A stretch of 64,000 nt of DNA from Sphingomonas sp. R647 (lineage in GTDB: Bacteria; Pseudomonadota; Alphaproteobacteria; Sphingomonadales; Sphingomonadaceae): positions 496,001-560,000 of the forward strand of contig NZ_JAIQXT010000003.1 of NCBI RefSeq assembly GCF_020177055.1. The letters are read 5' to 3'. Under the pieces are notes generated by a model that searched no databases, was not told the origin of the DNA, and saw only the letters and a list, made by a program, of their open reading frames with translations. The position numbers were made by a program, and so were the translations under genes. The stretch's first letter is position 1; each line of letters opens with the position of its first letter. Positions 47,610 through 56,858 of the stretch are shown here, in pieces.

Positions 47610-47812
47610 AAGGCACGCGCGGGAGAGTTTGCGGGTCTTGCGACCCGGAACGCCGAAGGAGCAACCGCCCCGGAATCTCTCAGGCACCAGGGACCGCGCG
47701 GGCCACGACACTCTGGAAAGCGCTTGCTCCGTCAGGGGTGAGCCACCGAAGGGGTAAGTCCCGGACCAAGGTTCGGGATCAAAGCTCTCAGGTTCCCGTG
47801 ACAGAGGGGGCG
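47610..47812 (+). promoter_or_regulatory. Tandem glycine riboswitch
   Basis: Two consecutive glycine aptamers. The first (about 47612-47704) has GGGAGAG, GCCGAAGGAGCAA and AATCTCTCAGGCACC. The second (about 47705-47812) has ACTCTGGAAAGC, CACCGAAGGGGTAA, AAGCTCTCAGGTTCC and GACAGAGGGGG. These are the classic conserved blocks of the gcvT riboswitch. It lies 55 bases before the gcvT start codon and should switch on the operon when glycine is high. Confidence 0.95.
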
Positions 47813-47866
47813 ACGGATGAATGGCCGCGCTGTGCGGCATTCCGTCGTCAATTCTGGAGCACGCGC

Positions 47867-49027
47867 GTGACCGACAGCCCTGATTCCCTTACGGGCGAGC
47901 CCGATTTCGTCGAAGAACTGATGCTGCTCCCGCTCGATGCGTGGCATCGCGCGCGCGGCGGGCGGATGGTGCCGTTCGCGGGCTATGAGATGCCGGTCCA
48001 GTATGAAGGCATCATGGCCGAGCATCTGTGGGTGCGCGAATCGGCCGGCCTGTTCGACGTGTCGCATATGGGCCAGCTGTTCCTGTCGGGCGAAGGCCTC
48101 GACGCCGAGCTTGAGAAGCTGATCCCCGCCGATGTCGCGGGCGTCGCGGTGGGGCAGCAGAAATATTCGCTGCTGTTGGCCGAGAATGGCGGCATCCTCG
48201 ATGACCTGATGTTCAGCCGCTGGCCGGGCGGCATCTACATGGTCGTCAATGGCGCGTGCAAATGGGACGATATCGCCCATCTGCGCGAGCATCTGCCCGA
48301 CGCGATCGAGATTAACCATATGGACGAGCATGCGCTGCTGGCGCTGCAGGGTCCCAAGGCGTTCGATGCGCTGAAGCGCCATGTGACCGGTGACTATCCG
48401 CTCGATGCCCTCGTGTTCATGAAGGGCGGCAAGTTCGAGATTGGCGGGGTCGAAGCCTATATCAGCCGCTCGGGCTATACCGGCGAGGACGGGTTCGAGA
48501 TTTCGATTCCAGCCGAGGCGGCGGCGACCGTCGCCGACCTGCTGTGCGGCGAGCCTGAGGTGAAGCCGATTGGCCTTGGCGCGCGCGATTCGCTGCGGCT
48601 CGAGGCCGACCTGCCGCTCTATGGCCACGATCTTGATCCCGAGACGACGCCGATCATGGCGGCGCTGAACTTTGCGGTCGCGAGCAAGCGGCGGCGCGAG
48701 GAAGCGAACTTCCCCGGGGCCGAGCGCATCCTGCACGAGCGCGAGAACGGCCCGATCCAGCGCCGCGTCGGCCTGATCGTCGAGGGGCGTCAGCCGGTGC
48801 GCGAGGGCGCGCTGGTGCTGGACGAACAGGGCAACGAGGTCGGCCGCGTCACCAGCGGCGGCTTTGCCCCGACCGTGCAGAAGCCGATCGCGATGGCGTA
48901 TGTTCCGACCGCGATGGCGGCAATCGGCACGCGCGTGACGCTGAGCCAGCGCGGCAAGATTCACTTTGGCGAAGTGGTGCCAATGCCCTTCGCCCCCCAC
49001 CGTTATGTGCGTCAGGCCAAAGCCTAA
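47867..49027 (+). CDS. gcvT: Glycine cleavage system T protein (aminomethyltransferase)
   Basis: GcvT transfers the methylene group from lipoyl-GcvH to tetrahydrofolate, releasing ammonia. The 386-residue protein has [11 protein letters not shown] near the N-terminus, DVSHMGQ, and [11 protein letters not shown] with the C-terminal [12 protein letters not shown]. The start is GTG 47867 with TGGAG seven bases before it; no in-frame ATG is closer. It heads the gcvT-H-PA-PB operon controlled by the glycine riboswitch upstream. Confidence 0.95.
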   Translation: MTDSPDSLTGEPDFVEELMLLPLDAWHRARGGRMVPFAGYEMPVQYEGIMAEHLWVRESAGLFDVSHMGQLFLSGEGLDAELEKLIPADVAGVAVGQQKYSLLLAENGGILDDLMFSRWPGGIYMVVNGACKWDDIAHLREHLPDAIEINHMDEHALLALQGPKAFDALKRHVTGDYPLDALVFMKGGKFEIGGVEAYISRSGYTGEDGFEISIPAEAAATVADLLCGEPEVKPIGLGARDSLRLEADLPLYGHDLDPETTPIMAALNFAVASKRRREEANFPGAERILHERENGPIQRRVGLIVEGRQPVREGALVLDEQGNEVGRVTSGGFAPTVQKPIAMAYVPTAMAAIGTRVTLSQRGKIHFGEVVPMPFAPHRYVRQAKA

Positions 49028-49040
49028 ACTGGAGCATGAA

Positions 49041-49412
49041 ATGAGCCGTTACTTCACCGAAGATCATGAATGGATCGAACTCGACGGCGAAATCGCGACC
49101 GTCGGCATCACCGAATATGCGCAGAGCCAGCTGGGCGACATCGTGTTCGTCGAAGTTCCCGAAGAGGGCAAAGACGTCGCCAAGGGCGACGACGCCGCGG
49201 TGGTCGAGAGCGTCAAGGCGGCGAGCGACGTCTATGCGCCGGTTTCCGGCACGGTGGTCGAGGGCAATCCGGCGCTGGAGGACAATCCCGCGCTGGTGAA
49301 CGAAGACCCCGAGGGCGATGGCTGGTTCTTCAAGATGACGCTGAGCGATTCCAGCGAGCTTGATGGGCTGATGAACGAGAGCGCCTACGCGGACTTCGTG
49401 AGCAAGCTCTAA
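49041..49412 (+). CDS. gcvH: Glycine cleavage system H protein (lipoyl carrier)
   Basis: GcvH shuttles the aminomethyl group on its lipoyl-lysine. The 123-residue protein has the lipoylation site Lys in [14 protein letters not shown] (residue about 59). ATG 49041 has GGAG six bases upstream and lies 13 bases after gcvT. LipB encoded at 3829-4542 would start the lipoylation of this Lys. Confidence 0.97.
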   Translation: MSRYFTEDHEWIELDGEIATVGITEYAQSQLGDIVFVEVPEEGKDVAKGDDAAVVESVKAASDVYAPVSGTVVEGNPALEDNPALVNEDPEGDGWFFKMTLSDSSELDGLMNESAYADFVSKL

Positions 49413-49417
49413 TCGCG

Positions 49418-49500
49418 CGTCGCCCCGGCGGAGGCCGGGGCCGCTCCGTGGCGGAGCATGCGCTTTACCGATAGCGGCCCCGGCCTCCGCCGGGGCGACG
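49418..49500. repeat. GC palindrome, family B copy 2, inside the gcv operon
   Basis: Arms 49418-49445 and 49473-49500 are perfect reverse complements over 28 bases; the centre contains CTCC-GTGGC-GGAG. It fills the 97 bases between gcvH and gcvPA. Family B copy 1 is at 47453-47535. A hairpin this large in the middle of the operon could cause partial termination or stabilise the upstream mRNA. Confidence 0.9.
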
Positions 49501-49509
49501 GGAATTCCA

Positions 49510-50868
49510 ATGCGCTACCTTCCCCTTACCCCGTCCGACCGGCAGGCGATGCTCGCTGCGGTCAATGCCGCGACGATCGATGATCTGTTCGCCGATGTTC
49601 CCGAAAGTGCGCGGCTGTCCGGGCCGGTCGCGGGGCTGCCGATGCATGCCAGCGAGCTGGCGGTCGAACGACATATGTCGAAACTGGCGGCGAAAAACCT
49701 GTCGGCGGGAAGCGCGCCGTTCTTCCTCGGCTGTGGCGCGTACAAGCATCATGTGCCGGCGAGCGTTGATCACATCATCCAGCGCGGCGAGTTCCTGACC
49801 GCTTACACGCCGTACCAGCCCGAAATCGCGCAGGGCACGCTGCAGGTGATGTTCGAGTTCCAGACCCAGGTCGCGCGCCTGCTGGGCACCGATGTCGCCA
49901 ATGCGTCGATGTACGATGGCTCGACCGCGTGCTGGGAGGCGATCGGCATGGCGCGGCGGATCACCAAGCGCGCCAAGGCGATCCTGTCGGGCGGGCTGCA
50001 CCCGCATTATGTGTCGGTTGCCAACACCATGGCCAAGTACACCGGCGACACGCTGGTGACCGCGGTGCCGGAGCTGACTGCCGAGCCGGATACGGCCAAG
50101 CTGATCGACCTGATCGACGACGACACCTCGTGCGTTGTGGTCCAGTATCCCGACATTCTCGGCCGCATTTCCGACCTGTCGGCGCTGGCGGCGGCGTGCC
50201 AGGCGAAGAAGGCGCTGCTGGTCGCGGTCGTCACCGAGCCGGTCGCGCTGGGCGCGATCAAGTCGCCCGGCGAGATGGGCGCGGACATCGTTGTTGGCGA
50301 GGGCCAGTCGATCGGCGTCGGGCTGCAGTTCGGTGGACCCTATGTCGGCCTGTTCGGCTGCAAGGAGAAATATGTCCGCCAGATGCCCGGTCGCCTGACT
50401 GGTGAGACGGTGGATGCGGAGGGCAAGCGCGGCTTCGTGCTGACGCTGTCGACCCGCGAGCAGCATATCCGGCGTGAGAAGGCGACGTCGAACATCTGTA
50501 CCTCGTCGGTGCTGTGCGCGCTGGCGTGGTCGGTGCACATGACGTTGCTGGGTGAAAAGGGGCTGCGGCAGCTCGCAGCGCTCAACCATGCCGGCGCGAG
50601 CGCGGCGGCGGATCGGCTGGCGCAGGTTCCCGGGGTCGAGCTGGTGACGCCGACCTTCTTCAACGAATTCACGCTGAAGCTGCCCAAGGAAGCACGCCCG
50701 GTCGTGCGCGAACTCGCTGACCGGGGCATCCTGGCGGGCGTGTCGCTGGGCCGTCTCTATCCGGGCGAGGGGGCGTTGGAAAACGGCCTGGTCGTCGCGG
50801 TCACTGAAACCACCACGGCGGAGGATGTCGAAACCCTTGCCGCCGCTCTCCAGGAGGTGCTGGCATGA
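49510..50868 (+). CDS. gcvPA: Glycine dehydrogenase subunit 1 (GcvPA)
   Basis: The N-terminal half of the split P protein; with GcvPB it decarboxylates glycine using PLP. The 452-residue protein has the family start MRYLPLT and [28 protein letters not shown], and [14 protein letters not shown]. Start ATG 49510 has GGGAA upstream, just past palindrome B copy 2. It overlaps gcvPB by four bases. Confidence 0.96.
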   Translation: MRYLPLTPSDRQAMLAAVNAATIDDLFADVPESARLSGPVAGLPMHASELAVERHMSKLAAKNLSAGSAPFFLGCGAYKHHVPASVDHIIQRGEFLTAYTPYQPEIAQGTLQVMFEFQTQVARLLGTDVANASMYDGSTACWEAIGMARRITKRAKAILSGGLHPHYVSVANTMAKYTGDTLVTAVPELTAEPDTAKLIDLIDDDTSCVVVQYPDILGRISDLSALAAACQAKKALLVAVVTEPVALGAIKSPGEMGADIVVGEGQSIGVGLQFGGPYVGLFGCKEKYVRQMPGRLTGETVDAEGKRGFVLTLSTREQHIRREKATSNICTSSVLCALAWSVHMTLLGEKGLRQLAALNHAGASAAADRLAQVPGVELVTPTFFNEFTLKLPKEARPVVRELADRGILAGVSLGRLYPGEGALENGLVVAVTETTTAEDVETLAAALQEVLA

Positions 50869-52433
50869 GCACGATCAACCAGAGCGGCTGGCGTCCGCAG
50901 ATGAACGCGGTCGAGGGCGAGGCTGCGGCCACCTTCACCGGCAACCGCGCGCTGATGCTGGAAGAGGCGCTGATCTTCGAGATCGGGTCGCTCGACACGA
51001 CCGGCGTCGATTTCGCTGACGCGCCCAAGGCCGCGTCGCGGCTCGGCGGGCTGGAGCGGCATCGCAACATCGGCCTTCCGGGTCTGAGCGAGCCGGAGGC
51101 GGTGCGCCATTACACCCGCCTGTCGCGTCAGAATTACGGCATCGACCTCGGCTTCTTCCCGCTGGGCAGCTGCACGATGAAGCATAATCCGCGCCTGAAT
51201 GAGCGGATGGCGCGGCTTCCCGGCTTTGCCGACATCCACCCGCTCCAGCCGATCGACACGGTGCAGGGCGCGCTCGAGGTGATCGATCAGCTGGCGCACT
51301 GGCTGGTCACGCTGACCGGCATGAAGGCCGTGGCGATGTCGCCCAAGGCGGGCGCGCATGGCGAGCTGTGCGGCATCCTCGCGATCAAGGCGGCGCTGGA
51401 AGCACGCGGCGAAGATCGCCGCGTGGTGCTCGTCCCCGAAAGCGCGCACGGCACCAACCCGGCGACGGCGGCGTTCGCGGGCTTTGCAGTCGAGGATATT
51501 CCGGCGACGCCGGACGGTCGCGTCGATGTCGCGGCGCTGACCGCGCGGCTGGGGCCGGACGTGGCGGCAGTGATGATCACCAACCCCAACACCTGCGGCC
51601 TGTTCGAGCGCGACCTCAAGACGATCAGCGATGCGGTCCATGAAGCTGGCGGCTATGTCTATTGCGACGGTGCGAACTTCAACGCGATCGTCGGCAAGGT
51701 GCGCCCCGGCGACCTCGGCGTCGATGCGATGCACATCAACCTGCACAAGACCTTTTCCACCCCGCATGGCGGCGGTGGCCCGGGTTCGGGTCCGGTGGTG
51801 TTGTCGGAGGCATTGGCACCCTTCGCGCCGCTGCCGTTCGTCGAGCAGCAGGATGGCAAGTTCGTCCTGATCGAGGAAGAGACGGCGGGCGAGCATCATG
51901 CCGGCACCTTTGGCCGGATGGTGTCGTTCCACGGCCAGATGGGCATGTTCACGCGCGCGCTGACGTACATCCTGTCGCATGGCGCGGATGGCCTTAAGCA
52001 GGTGGCCGAGGACAGCGTCCTCAACGCCAACTATGTGCTGCGCAGCCTGGAGGACGTACTCGATGCGCCGTTCGCGAACAGCGGGCCGTGCATGCATGAG
52101 GCAATCTTCAGCGACCATGGGCTGGCCGAGGGCTTCTCGACGCTCGACATCGCCAAGGGGCTGATCGACGAGGGGTTCCACCCGATGACGGTCTATTTCC
52201 CGCTGGTCGTCCATGGCGCGATGCTGGTCGAGCCGACCGAGACCGAGAGCAAGGCGGCGCTGGACCAGTTCATCGGCGCGTTCCGTTCGGTCGCGCAGCG
52301 TGCCAAGGCGGGCGATGCGGCGCTCAAGACCGCGCCGCACTTCGCGCCGCGCCGTCGTCTCGACGAGACGCTGGCCGCGCGCAAGCCGGTGCTGGTATGG
52401 AAAGAACCGGCGCAGGCACAGGCCGCCGAATAG
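50865..52433 (+). CDS. gcvPB: Glycine dehydrogenase subunit 2 (GcvPB)
   Basis: The C-terminal half of the split P protein, carrying the PLP site: [21 protein letters not shown] with the Schiff-base Lys. The 522-residue protein starts with an ATG overlapping the gcvPA stop. It also has the SAHGTNPA motif. It closes the riboswitch-controlled glycine cleavage operon. Confidence 0.96.
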   Translation: MSTINQSGWRPQMNAVEGEAAATFTGNRALMLEEALIFEIGSLDTTGVDFADAPKAASRLGGLERHRNIGLPGLSEPEAVRHYTRLSRQNYGIDLGFFPLGSCTMKHNPRLNERMARLPGFADIHPLQPIDTVQGALEVIDQLAHWLVTLTGMKAVAMSPKAGAHGELCGILAIKAALEARGEDRRVVLVPESAHGTNPATAAFAGFAVEDIPATPDGRVDVAALTARLGPDVAAVMITNPNTCGLFERDLKTISDAVHEAGGYVYCDGANFNAIVGKVRPGDLGVDAMHINLHKTFSTPHGGGGPGSGPVVLSEALAPFAPLPFVEQQDGKFVLIEEETAGEHHAGTFGRMVSFHGQMGMFTRALTYILSHGADGLKQVAEDSVLNANYVLRSLEDVLDAPFANSGPCMHEAIFSDHGLAEGFSTLDIAKGLIDEGFHPMTVYFPLVVHGAMLVEPTETESKAALDQFIGAFRSVAQRAKAGDAALKTAPHFAPRRRLDETLAARKPVLVWKEPAQAQAAE

Positions 52434-52439
52434 CGAGGC

Positions 52440-54026
52440 ATGATGGCAACGGGACGGCGAGTGCGACTGAAATGGGTGGTCGCCGCGATCGTCCTGCTGC
52501 TGGCCGTGGCGGGCGGCGCGCTGTGGTGGGTCCTGAGTGACCGCAGCGCGCCGCTGGTCAACCCGGCCCCGCCACGCCTGACCGCCGCGGCGCAGCTGCC
52601 GTCGCAAGGATCGACGATCGTCGTGCCGATCAGCACCAGCCTCGACGTGATCGAGGCGGAGCTGAACCGCACGATTCCCGCGACTCTGTGGCAGATCGAC
52701 CAGCGCGAGGCGGCGTGCATCCCCGGCCAGCGCGTGACGATCTGTCCGGTGCCGAAGCGCGAATGCAAGAACGGCAAATGCCGCAAGGTCGGATGCAAAT
52801 TCGGGTTGGAGCGGACCAAGGTCACGCCCGACATTGCGTGCCGCATCGTCGGCAATGCGCGGCGCGGACCGATCCGGCTGAGCGGGAGCGGCGAGACGCT
52901 GATGCTGCACATGCCGGTCCGCGCGACGGTGCAGGTCCGCGATCTGGGCGGGGTGATCCGGCAGGAGACCGCGACGGGCGCGGCGGATGTGCGTGCGCGG
53001 GTGCGGCTGGGCCTTGCGCGCGACTGGTCGCCGACCGCGCGGGTCGAGATCGACTATGGCTGGAGCCAGGCGCCCGGCATCGACATATTGGGCCGCCGCA
53101 TCCGCTTTACCGGCAAGGCGGACGAAAAGCTGGCGCCAGTGATCGCCGGGCTGGAGCGCAGCCTGCCGGGGGCACTGGCGCAGCTGAAGGTGCGATCCGA
53201 ACTGGATGGGCTGTGGCGGCAGGGCTTTACCGCGATCGAACTCAACCGCGACAAGCCGCCCGCCTGGATGCGGATTACGCCGCAGCGGATGGGCTTTGGC
53301 GGCTATCGCGTACAGGGGCGGACGCTCGAACTGACGCTGGCGGCCGAGGCGCTGACCGAGACGTTTATCGGCGACCGGCCGGCTGACCCCGTCGCGACGC
53401 CGCTGCCGCCCGCAGCGGGGCGGATCGGCGACCGGGGCCTGCGCTTCTTCATCCCGGTGCTGGCGGACTATGCGCAGCTGGAGCCGGTGGTCGAGCGCGC
53501 GCTGACCAAGCTCGCCCGCAAGGGCGTGTCGCTGGAGGGGGTCGGGCCGATCGATGCGCAGTTCGGCAAGGTGACGATCTATGCCACCGATGGCGGGCGG
53601 CTGGCGGTGGGCGTTCAGGCGCAGGCCGATGCGCGCAACACCCCGTTCGGGGCGGCGCATGGCGTGGTGTGGCTGTGGGGCACGCCGTATAACGAACCGG
53701 GGTCGCAGCTGGTGAAGGTGCGTGACCTGAGTATCGCGACCGGGACCGACAGCCGCGTGGTCAACCTGCTGGTGCCGCTATTCGCCGACGAACAGGTGCT
53801 GGCGACGATCCGTGACGCGCTGAGCCATGACTTTGGCAAGGATTATGCGCGCGTGCTGGCGGCGGCGCGGCGGGCGGTGGCGGAGCGGCGCGAGGGCGAT
53901 TTCCTGTTGTCGGCGCAGATCCGGCGCGTCACCAATGGCACGATCCGCGCAACCGGGCAGGGGCTGTTCATGCCGGTCGAGGCCGAAGGGGTGGCGCGCA
54001 TCCGTTACGCCCCCGTTCGCCGCTGA
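52440..54026 (+). CDS. DUF4403 family protein
   Basis: A 528-residue protein with one N-terminal membrane helix (residues about 10-32), then a large, mostly beta domain of DUF4403 type: STIVVPISTSLDVIEAELNRTIP near residue 60 and repeated related halves further on. Cysteines cluster near residues 95-135. ATG 52440 (or 52443) lies six bases after gcvPB, so it may be cotranscribed with the gcv operon. These tubular-lipid-like proteins have no proven function. Confidence 0.75.
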   Translation: MMATGRRVRLKWVVAAIVLLLAVAGGALWWVLSDRSAPLVNPAPPRLTAAAQLPSQGSTIVVPISTSLDVIEAELNRTIPATLWQIDQREAACIPGQRVTICPVPKRECKNGKCRKVGCKFGLERTKVTPDIACRIVGNARRGPIRLSGSGETLMLHMPVRATVQVRDLGGVIRQETATGAADVRARVRLGLARDWSPTARVEIDYGWSQAPGIDILGRRIRFTGKADEKLAPVIAGLERSLPGALAQLKVRSELDGLWRQGFTAIELNRDKPPAWMRITPQRMGFGGYRVQGRTLELTLAAEALTETFIGDRPADPVATPLPPAAGRIGDRGLRFFIPVLADYAQLEPVVERALTKLARKGVSLEGVGPIDAQFGKVTIYATDGGRLAVGVQAQADARNTPFGAAHGVVWLWGTPYNEPGSQLVKVRDLSIATGTDSRVVNLLVPLFADEQVLATIRDALSHDFGKDYARVLAAARRAVAERREGDFLLSAQIRRVTNGTIRATGQGLFMPVEAEGVARIRYAPVRR

Positions 54027-54117
54027 ACCCAATTCGTCAGTTTCGCGCGTGCGGCTTTCGCGATAGCCTTGGCGAAACCGGGCGGCGGTAGCGCCTGCCT
54101 GATCGGGGAGACGATCG

Positions 54118-54480
54118 ATGCGATGCTTTGCAGTCCTGCTGGCGCTTGCCGCCGCCATGCCCGTCACGGCGCAGACCCACGATCCGCGCGTTCCTGCGTC
54201 GGAGGCCGAGGCCGACCGGATCGAGGCGCAGGCGATGTACGACCTGCAAAAGCAGCGCGATCAGGCCGAGGCGGATCGCGTCGCCAAGACCAATCTGGAT
54301 CGCAAGACCGATTACGAACTCTATCTCGCGCGGCAACAGGCCGAGCACGACGCGAAGATGGCTGCATGGCGCGCGGATGTGGCGCGGCGCGACGCCGAAG
54401 CTGCGCGGGTGCGTGCTGACTGGGAGGCGCGGGTCGCGCGGTGCAAGGCGGGCGACCGATCGGCCTGCGCGCCCAAGTGA
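54118..54480 (+). CDS. Exported coiled-coil protein
   Basis: A 120-residue protein with a signal peptide ending PVTAQ (about residue 19). The mature part is an uninterrupted, highly charged helix (Ala, Glu, Arg, Asp, Lys, Gln) with two C-terminal Cys residues that may form a disulphide. The stop overlaps the next start by four bases (GTGA). Function unknown. Confidence 0.7.
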   Translation: MRCFAVLLALAAAMPVTAQTHDPRVPASEAEADRIEAQAMYDLQKQRDQAEADRVAKTNLDRKTDYELYLARQQAEHDAKMAAWRADVARRDAEAARVRADWEARVARCKAGDRSACAPK

Positions 54481-55115
54481 GCGACCCGACCCCCTGGATT
54501 GTTGCCGAGGATAGCGGCGAGCTGCGCAAACATGCGCCCGCGACGCTGCGCAACCGTGAGGCGATCGCGGCGGAGCTGGCGGCGCTGTTGCCGGAGCACG
54601 GAACGGTGCTGGAGGTGGCGAGCGGGAGCGGGGAGCATGCGGCGTTTTTCGCCGAGCGCTTTCCGGGGCTGACCTTTGTCCCTAGCGATCCCGATGCGGC
54701 CGCGCGGGCGTCGATTGCGGCGTGGTGCGCGGGATTGGCGAATGTCGCGCCGCCGCTGGCGATCGATGCGGCGGCGGGGAACTGGCCGATCGCTGCCGCC
54801 GATGCGGTGCTGTGCATCAACATGGTGCATATCAGCCCGTGGGAGGCGACGGTCGGGCTGTTTCGGGCGTGCGCGGACCTGTTGCCGCCGGGCGCGCCGC
54901 TGATCCTCTATGGGCCGTATCGCGAAGCGGGGGTGGAGACGGCGGAGTCCAATGTGGCGTTCGATGAATCGCTGAAGGCGCGCGATCCGGCGTGGGGGCT
55001 ACGCGACGTGGCGGATGTGGACCGGCTAGCAGCAGAATGGGGGTTCGGGCGCGTGCAGCGCGTTGCGATGCCGGCGAATAATCTCATGCTGGTCTATCGG
55101 AGAGGCTCGGATTAG
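54477..55115 (+). CDS. DUF938 (class I SAM methyltransferase-like) protein
   Basis: A 212-residue protein of the DUF938 family: it starts with DPTPWIVAEDSGELRKHAPATLRNREAI and carries a class I SAM motif GTVLEVASGSGEHAAFFAERFPGLTFVPSD (residues about 38-67), then INMVHISPWEATVGLFRAC. GTG 54477 overlaps the stop of the preceding gene. It is predicted to bind S-adenosylmethionine, substrate unknown. Confidence 0.85.
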   Translation: MSDPTPWIVAEDSGELRKHAPATLRNREAIAAELAALLPEHGTVLEVASGSGEHAAFFAERFPGLTFVPSDPDAAARASIAAWCAGLANVAPPLAIDAAAGNWPIAAADAVLCINMVHISPWEATVGLFRACADLLPPGAPLILYGPYREAGVETAESNVAFDESLKARDPAWGLRDVADVDRLAAEWGFGRVQRVAMPANNLMLVYRRGSD

Positions 55116-55252
55116 GCCGGACAATCGGTTGCTTGGGCGGCTTTGGGCGGACGCGGCGAGAAAGCTGACCTTCGGCTAGCGACCCCATTGCGGCTATTAA
55201 CCGACAGTTCTCTTTCGACTGCTACCAGCCGTTGCAGGAGCAGGGAGGCCAA

Positions 55253-55711
55253 ATGCCAATAGGTTCACTGGTGTGGCGAGCGACTGCTGCGATACTGCTC
55301 ACAGGCACAGTCTCAGCGCTCGTTATAGCCCTCGGCACCGCATTCGCATTCTCCCTCAAGGATAGCCGTGGTCCTGACCTACAGTTCATCGCTATGATAT
55401 GGTTCTTTGGGAGCATCTTTGCGGGAGCGGCAGCAGCTATAATTGGAGTATTTTTTGAGTTGCCGAAAGCTGCTTGGCTTGCAAGACATGACTATGGATT
55501 GTGTTTGCACTTATTTCTAAGTGTATTGGCCGCGATATTTGCCCTCTCGATATTTGTCTTGTTAACCGGCGGACATGAAGTCAGCCGCGTTACCTCGGGA
55601 GAGAGCTCGTGGCTCTATCCTTGTGCTGCATTCCTCGTTGGTGGCGTTTGCTCAGGCGCGTTCTGGTGGAAGCTAGTAGTGATTCCGTGGCGATATTCGC
55701 TCACTACCTAA
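55253..55711 (+). CDS. AT-rich orphan four-helix membrane protein
   Basis: A 152-residue protein with four likely membrane helices (about residues 7-30, 42-62, 80-105, 120-140). Base composition at 55441-55560 is about 40% G+C by count (48 of 120), well below neighbours, and codons such as TTT, ATA, TTA and AGA are common. ATG 55253 has AGGGAGG upstream. I recognise no family. It and the non-coding flanks (55116-55252 and 55712-55873) look like an acquired or fast-changing segment. Confidence 0.65.
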   Translation: MPIGSLVWRATAAILLTGTVSALVIALGTAFAFSLKDSRGPDLQFIAMIWFFGSIFAGAAAAIIGVFFELPKAAWLARHDYGLCLHLFLSVLAAIFALSIFVLLTGGHEVSRVTSGESSWLYPCAAFLVGGVCSGAFWWKLVVIPWRYSLTT

Positions 55712-55873
55712 CGGAAGGGCTCGTCAGCTTCACGTGACACGACGGCAGTTTTTTTGGTGGTGACTCCTATAAGCTGCTCGTCCGCTGACCACCCACTTTC
55801 AGACATTCGCGAGCCTGTTTCAGAAGCCTGAAAGCGGACCCCGGCACGCCCACTTCCACCATCGCGACCGTCG

Positions 55874-56773
55874 CTAATCGTCCGCGATCGGGGCGGCCCG
55901 CCGCGCCAAGCCCAGCCGCTGCTCGCGCCAGGCAATGTAGAGGCCGCTGGCGACGATGATCGGGGCGCCGATCCAGGTCCACGGGCTGGGCAGCACGCTG
56001 AACAGCACATAGCCGTAGAGCGTCGCCCAGAGCAGGCTGGAATAGTCCATCGGCACGACTGCCGAGACCGGGGCGAAGCGGAGTGCGGCGGTGAGCGCGA
56101 GCTGGCCCGCGCCGCCGACCAGGCCGATGCCGATCAGCATCGCGAAGGTCTGCCAGTCATGCATCTGCGCGAAAAAGGCATAGCCGATCGCGAGCGGCGG
56201 GACCGACAGGGTCGAGAACCAGAAGACGGTGGTGGCTGGCTCCTCGGTCTTGCCCATGTGGCGCAGCTGGATCGCGATGAGTGCGACGAAGAAGGCGGCG
56301 GTCAGGCCGACCAACGCGCCGGTGAGCGGGATGTGGCCGTCGCCCGGCTGGGTCACGATCAGCACACCGACGAATCCCGCGAGCACCGCGCCCCAGCGGC
56401 GCCAGCCGGTCGGCTCGCGCAGGATCAGCGCGCCGAGGATCGTTGCGAAGATCGGGGCGGTGAACGACAGCGTCGTCGCCTCGGCCAGCGGGAGCAGCAT
56501 GACCGCGCCGAAATTGAACACCATGCCGGTCAGGCCGATGACGGTGCGGTTGAGGTGCAGCCCGAAGCGCTGGGTGCGCAGCGAGGCGAAGCCGGGGCCG
56601 GCGGCGACCCACGCGAGGATGAAGGGGATCGCGAACAGCTGACGGAATAGCAGGACTTCGGCGAGGTGTGCGCCGCGCATCTCGACCAGCTTGATCAGCG
56701 CGCCCATGGTCGAGAGCAGCAGGATCGCGACGAGACGCAGGCCAAGGCCGGTAAGAATACGATCACCTTGCAC
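55874..56773 (-). CDS. EamA/DMT-family transporter
   Basis: A 299-residue protein with ten hydrophobic segments in two related halves of the drug/metabolite transporter (EamA) type: FRQLFAIPFILAWVA in the first half and PMDYSSLLWATLYGYVLF in the second. The start is taken as GTG 56773, giving the usual length; the longer frame to 56884 would overlap the divergent proS start. Substrate unknown. Confidence 0.85.
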   Translation of the reverse strand: MQGDRILTGLGLRLVAILLLSTMGALIKLVEMRGAHLAEVLLFRQLFAIPFILAWVAAGPGFASLRTQRFGLHLNRTVIGLTGMVFNFGAVMLLPLAEATTLSFTAPIFATILGALILREPTGWRRWGAVLAGFVGVLIVTQPGDGHIPLTGALVGLTAAFFVALIAIQLRHMGKTEEPATTVFWFSTLSVPPLAIGYAFFAQMHDWQTFAMLIGIGLVGGAGQLALTAALRFAPVSAVVPMDYSSLLWATLYGYVLFSVLPSPWTWIGAPIIVASGLYIAWREQRLGLARRAAPIADD

Positions 56774-56858
56774 CTGCGAACGCCTAAGATGCGAAGCGAG
56801 CGGGGGCAACCCGCTAAGGGGCGTGACGGGCCGGATTTCCCGCGCTAATCGCGCAATC

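Noticed and set aside
50757..53660. A long open frame antisense to gcvPA, gcvPB and the DUF4403 gene
   Set aside because: Artefact of codon bias; overlaps several confirmed genes.
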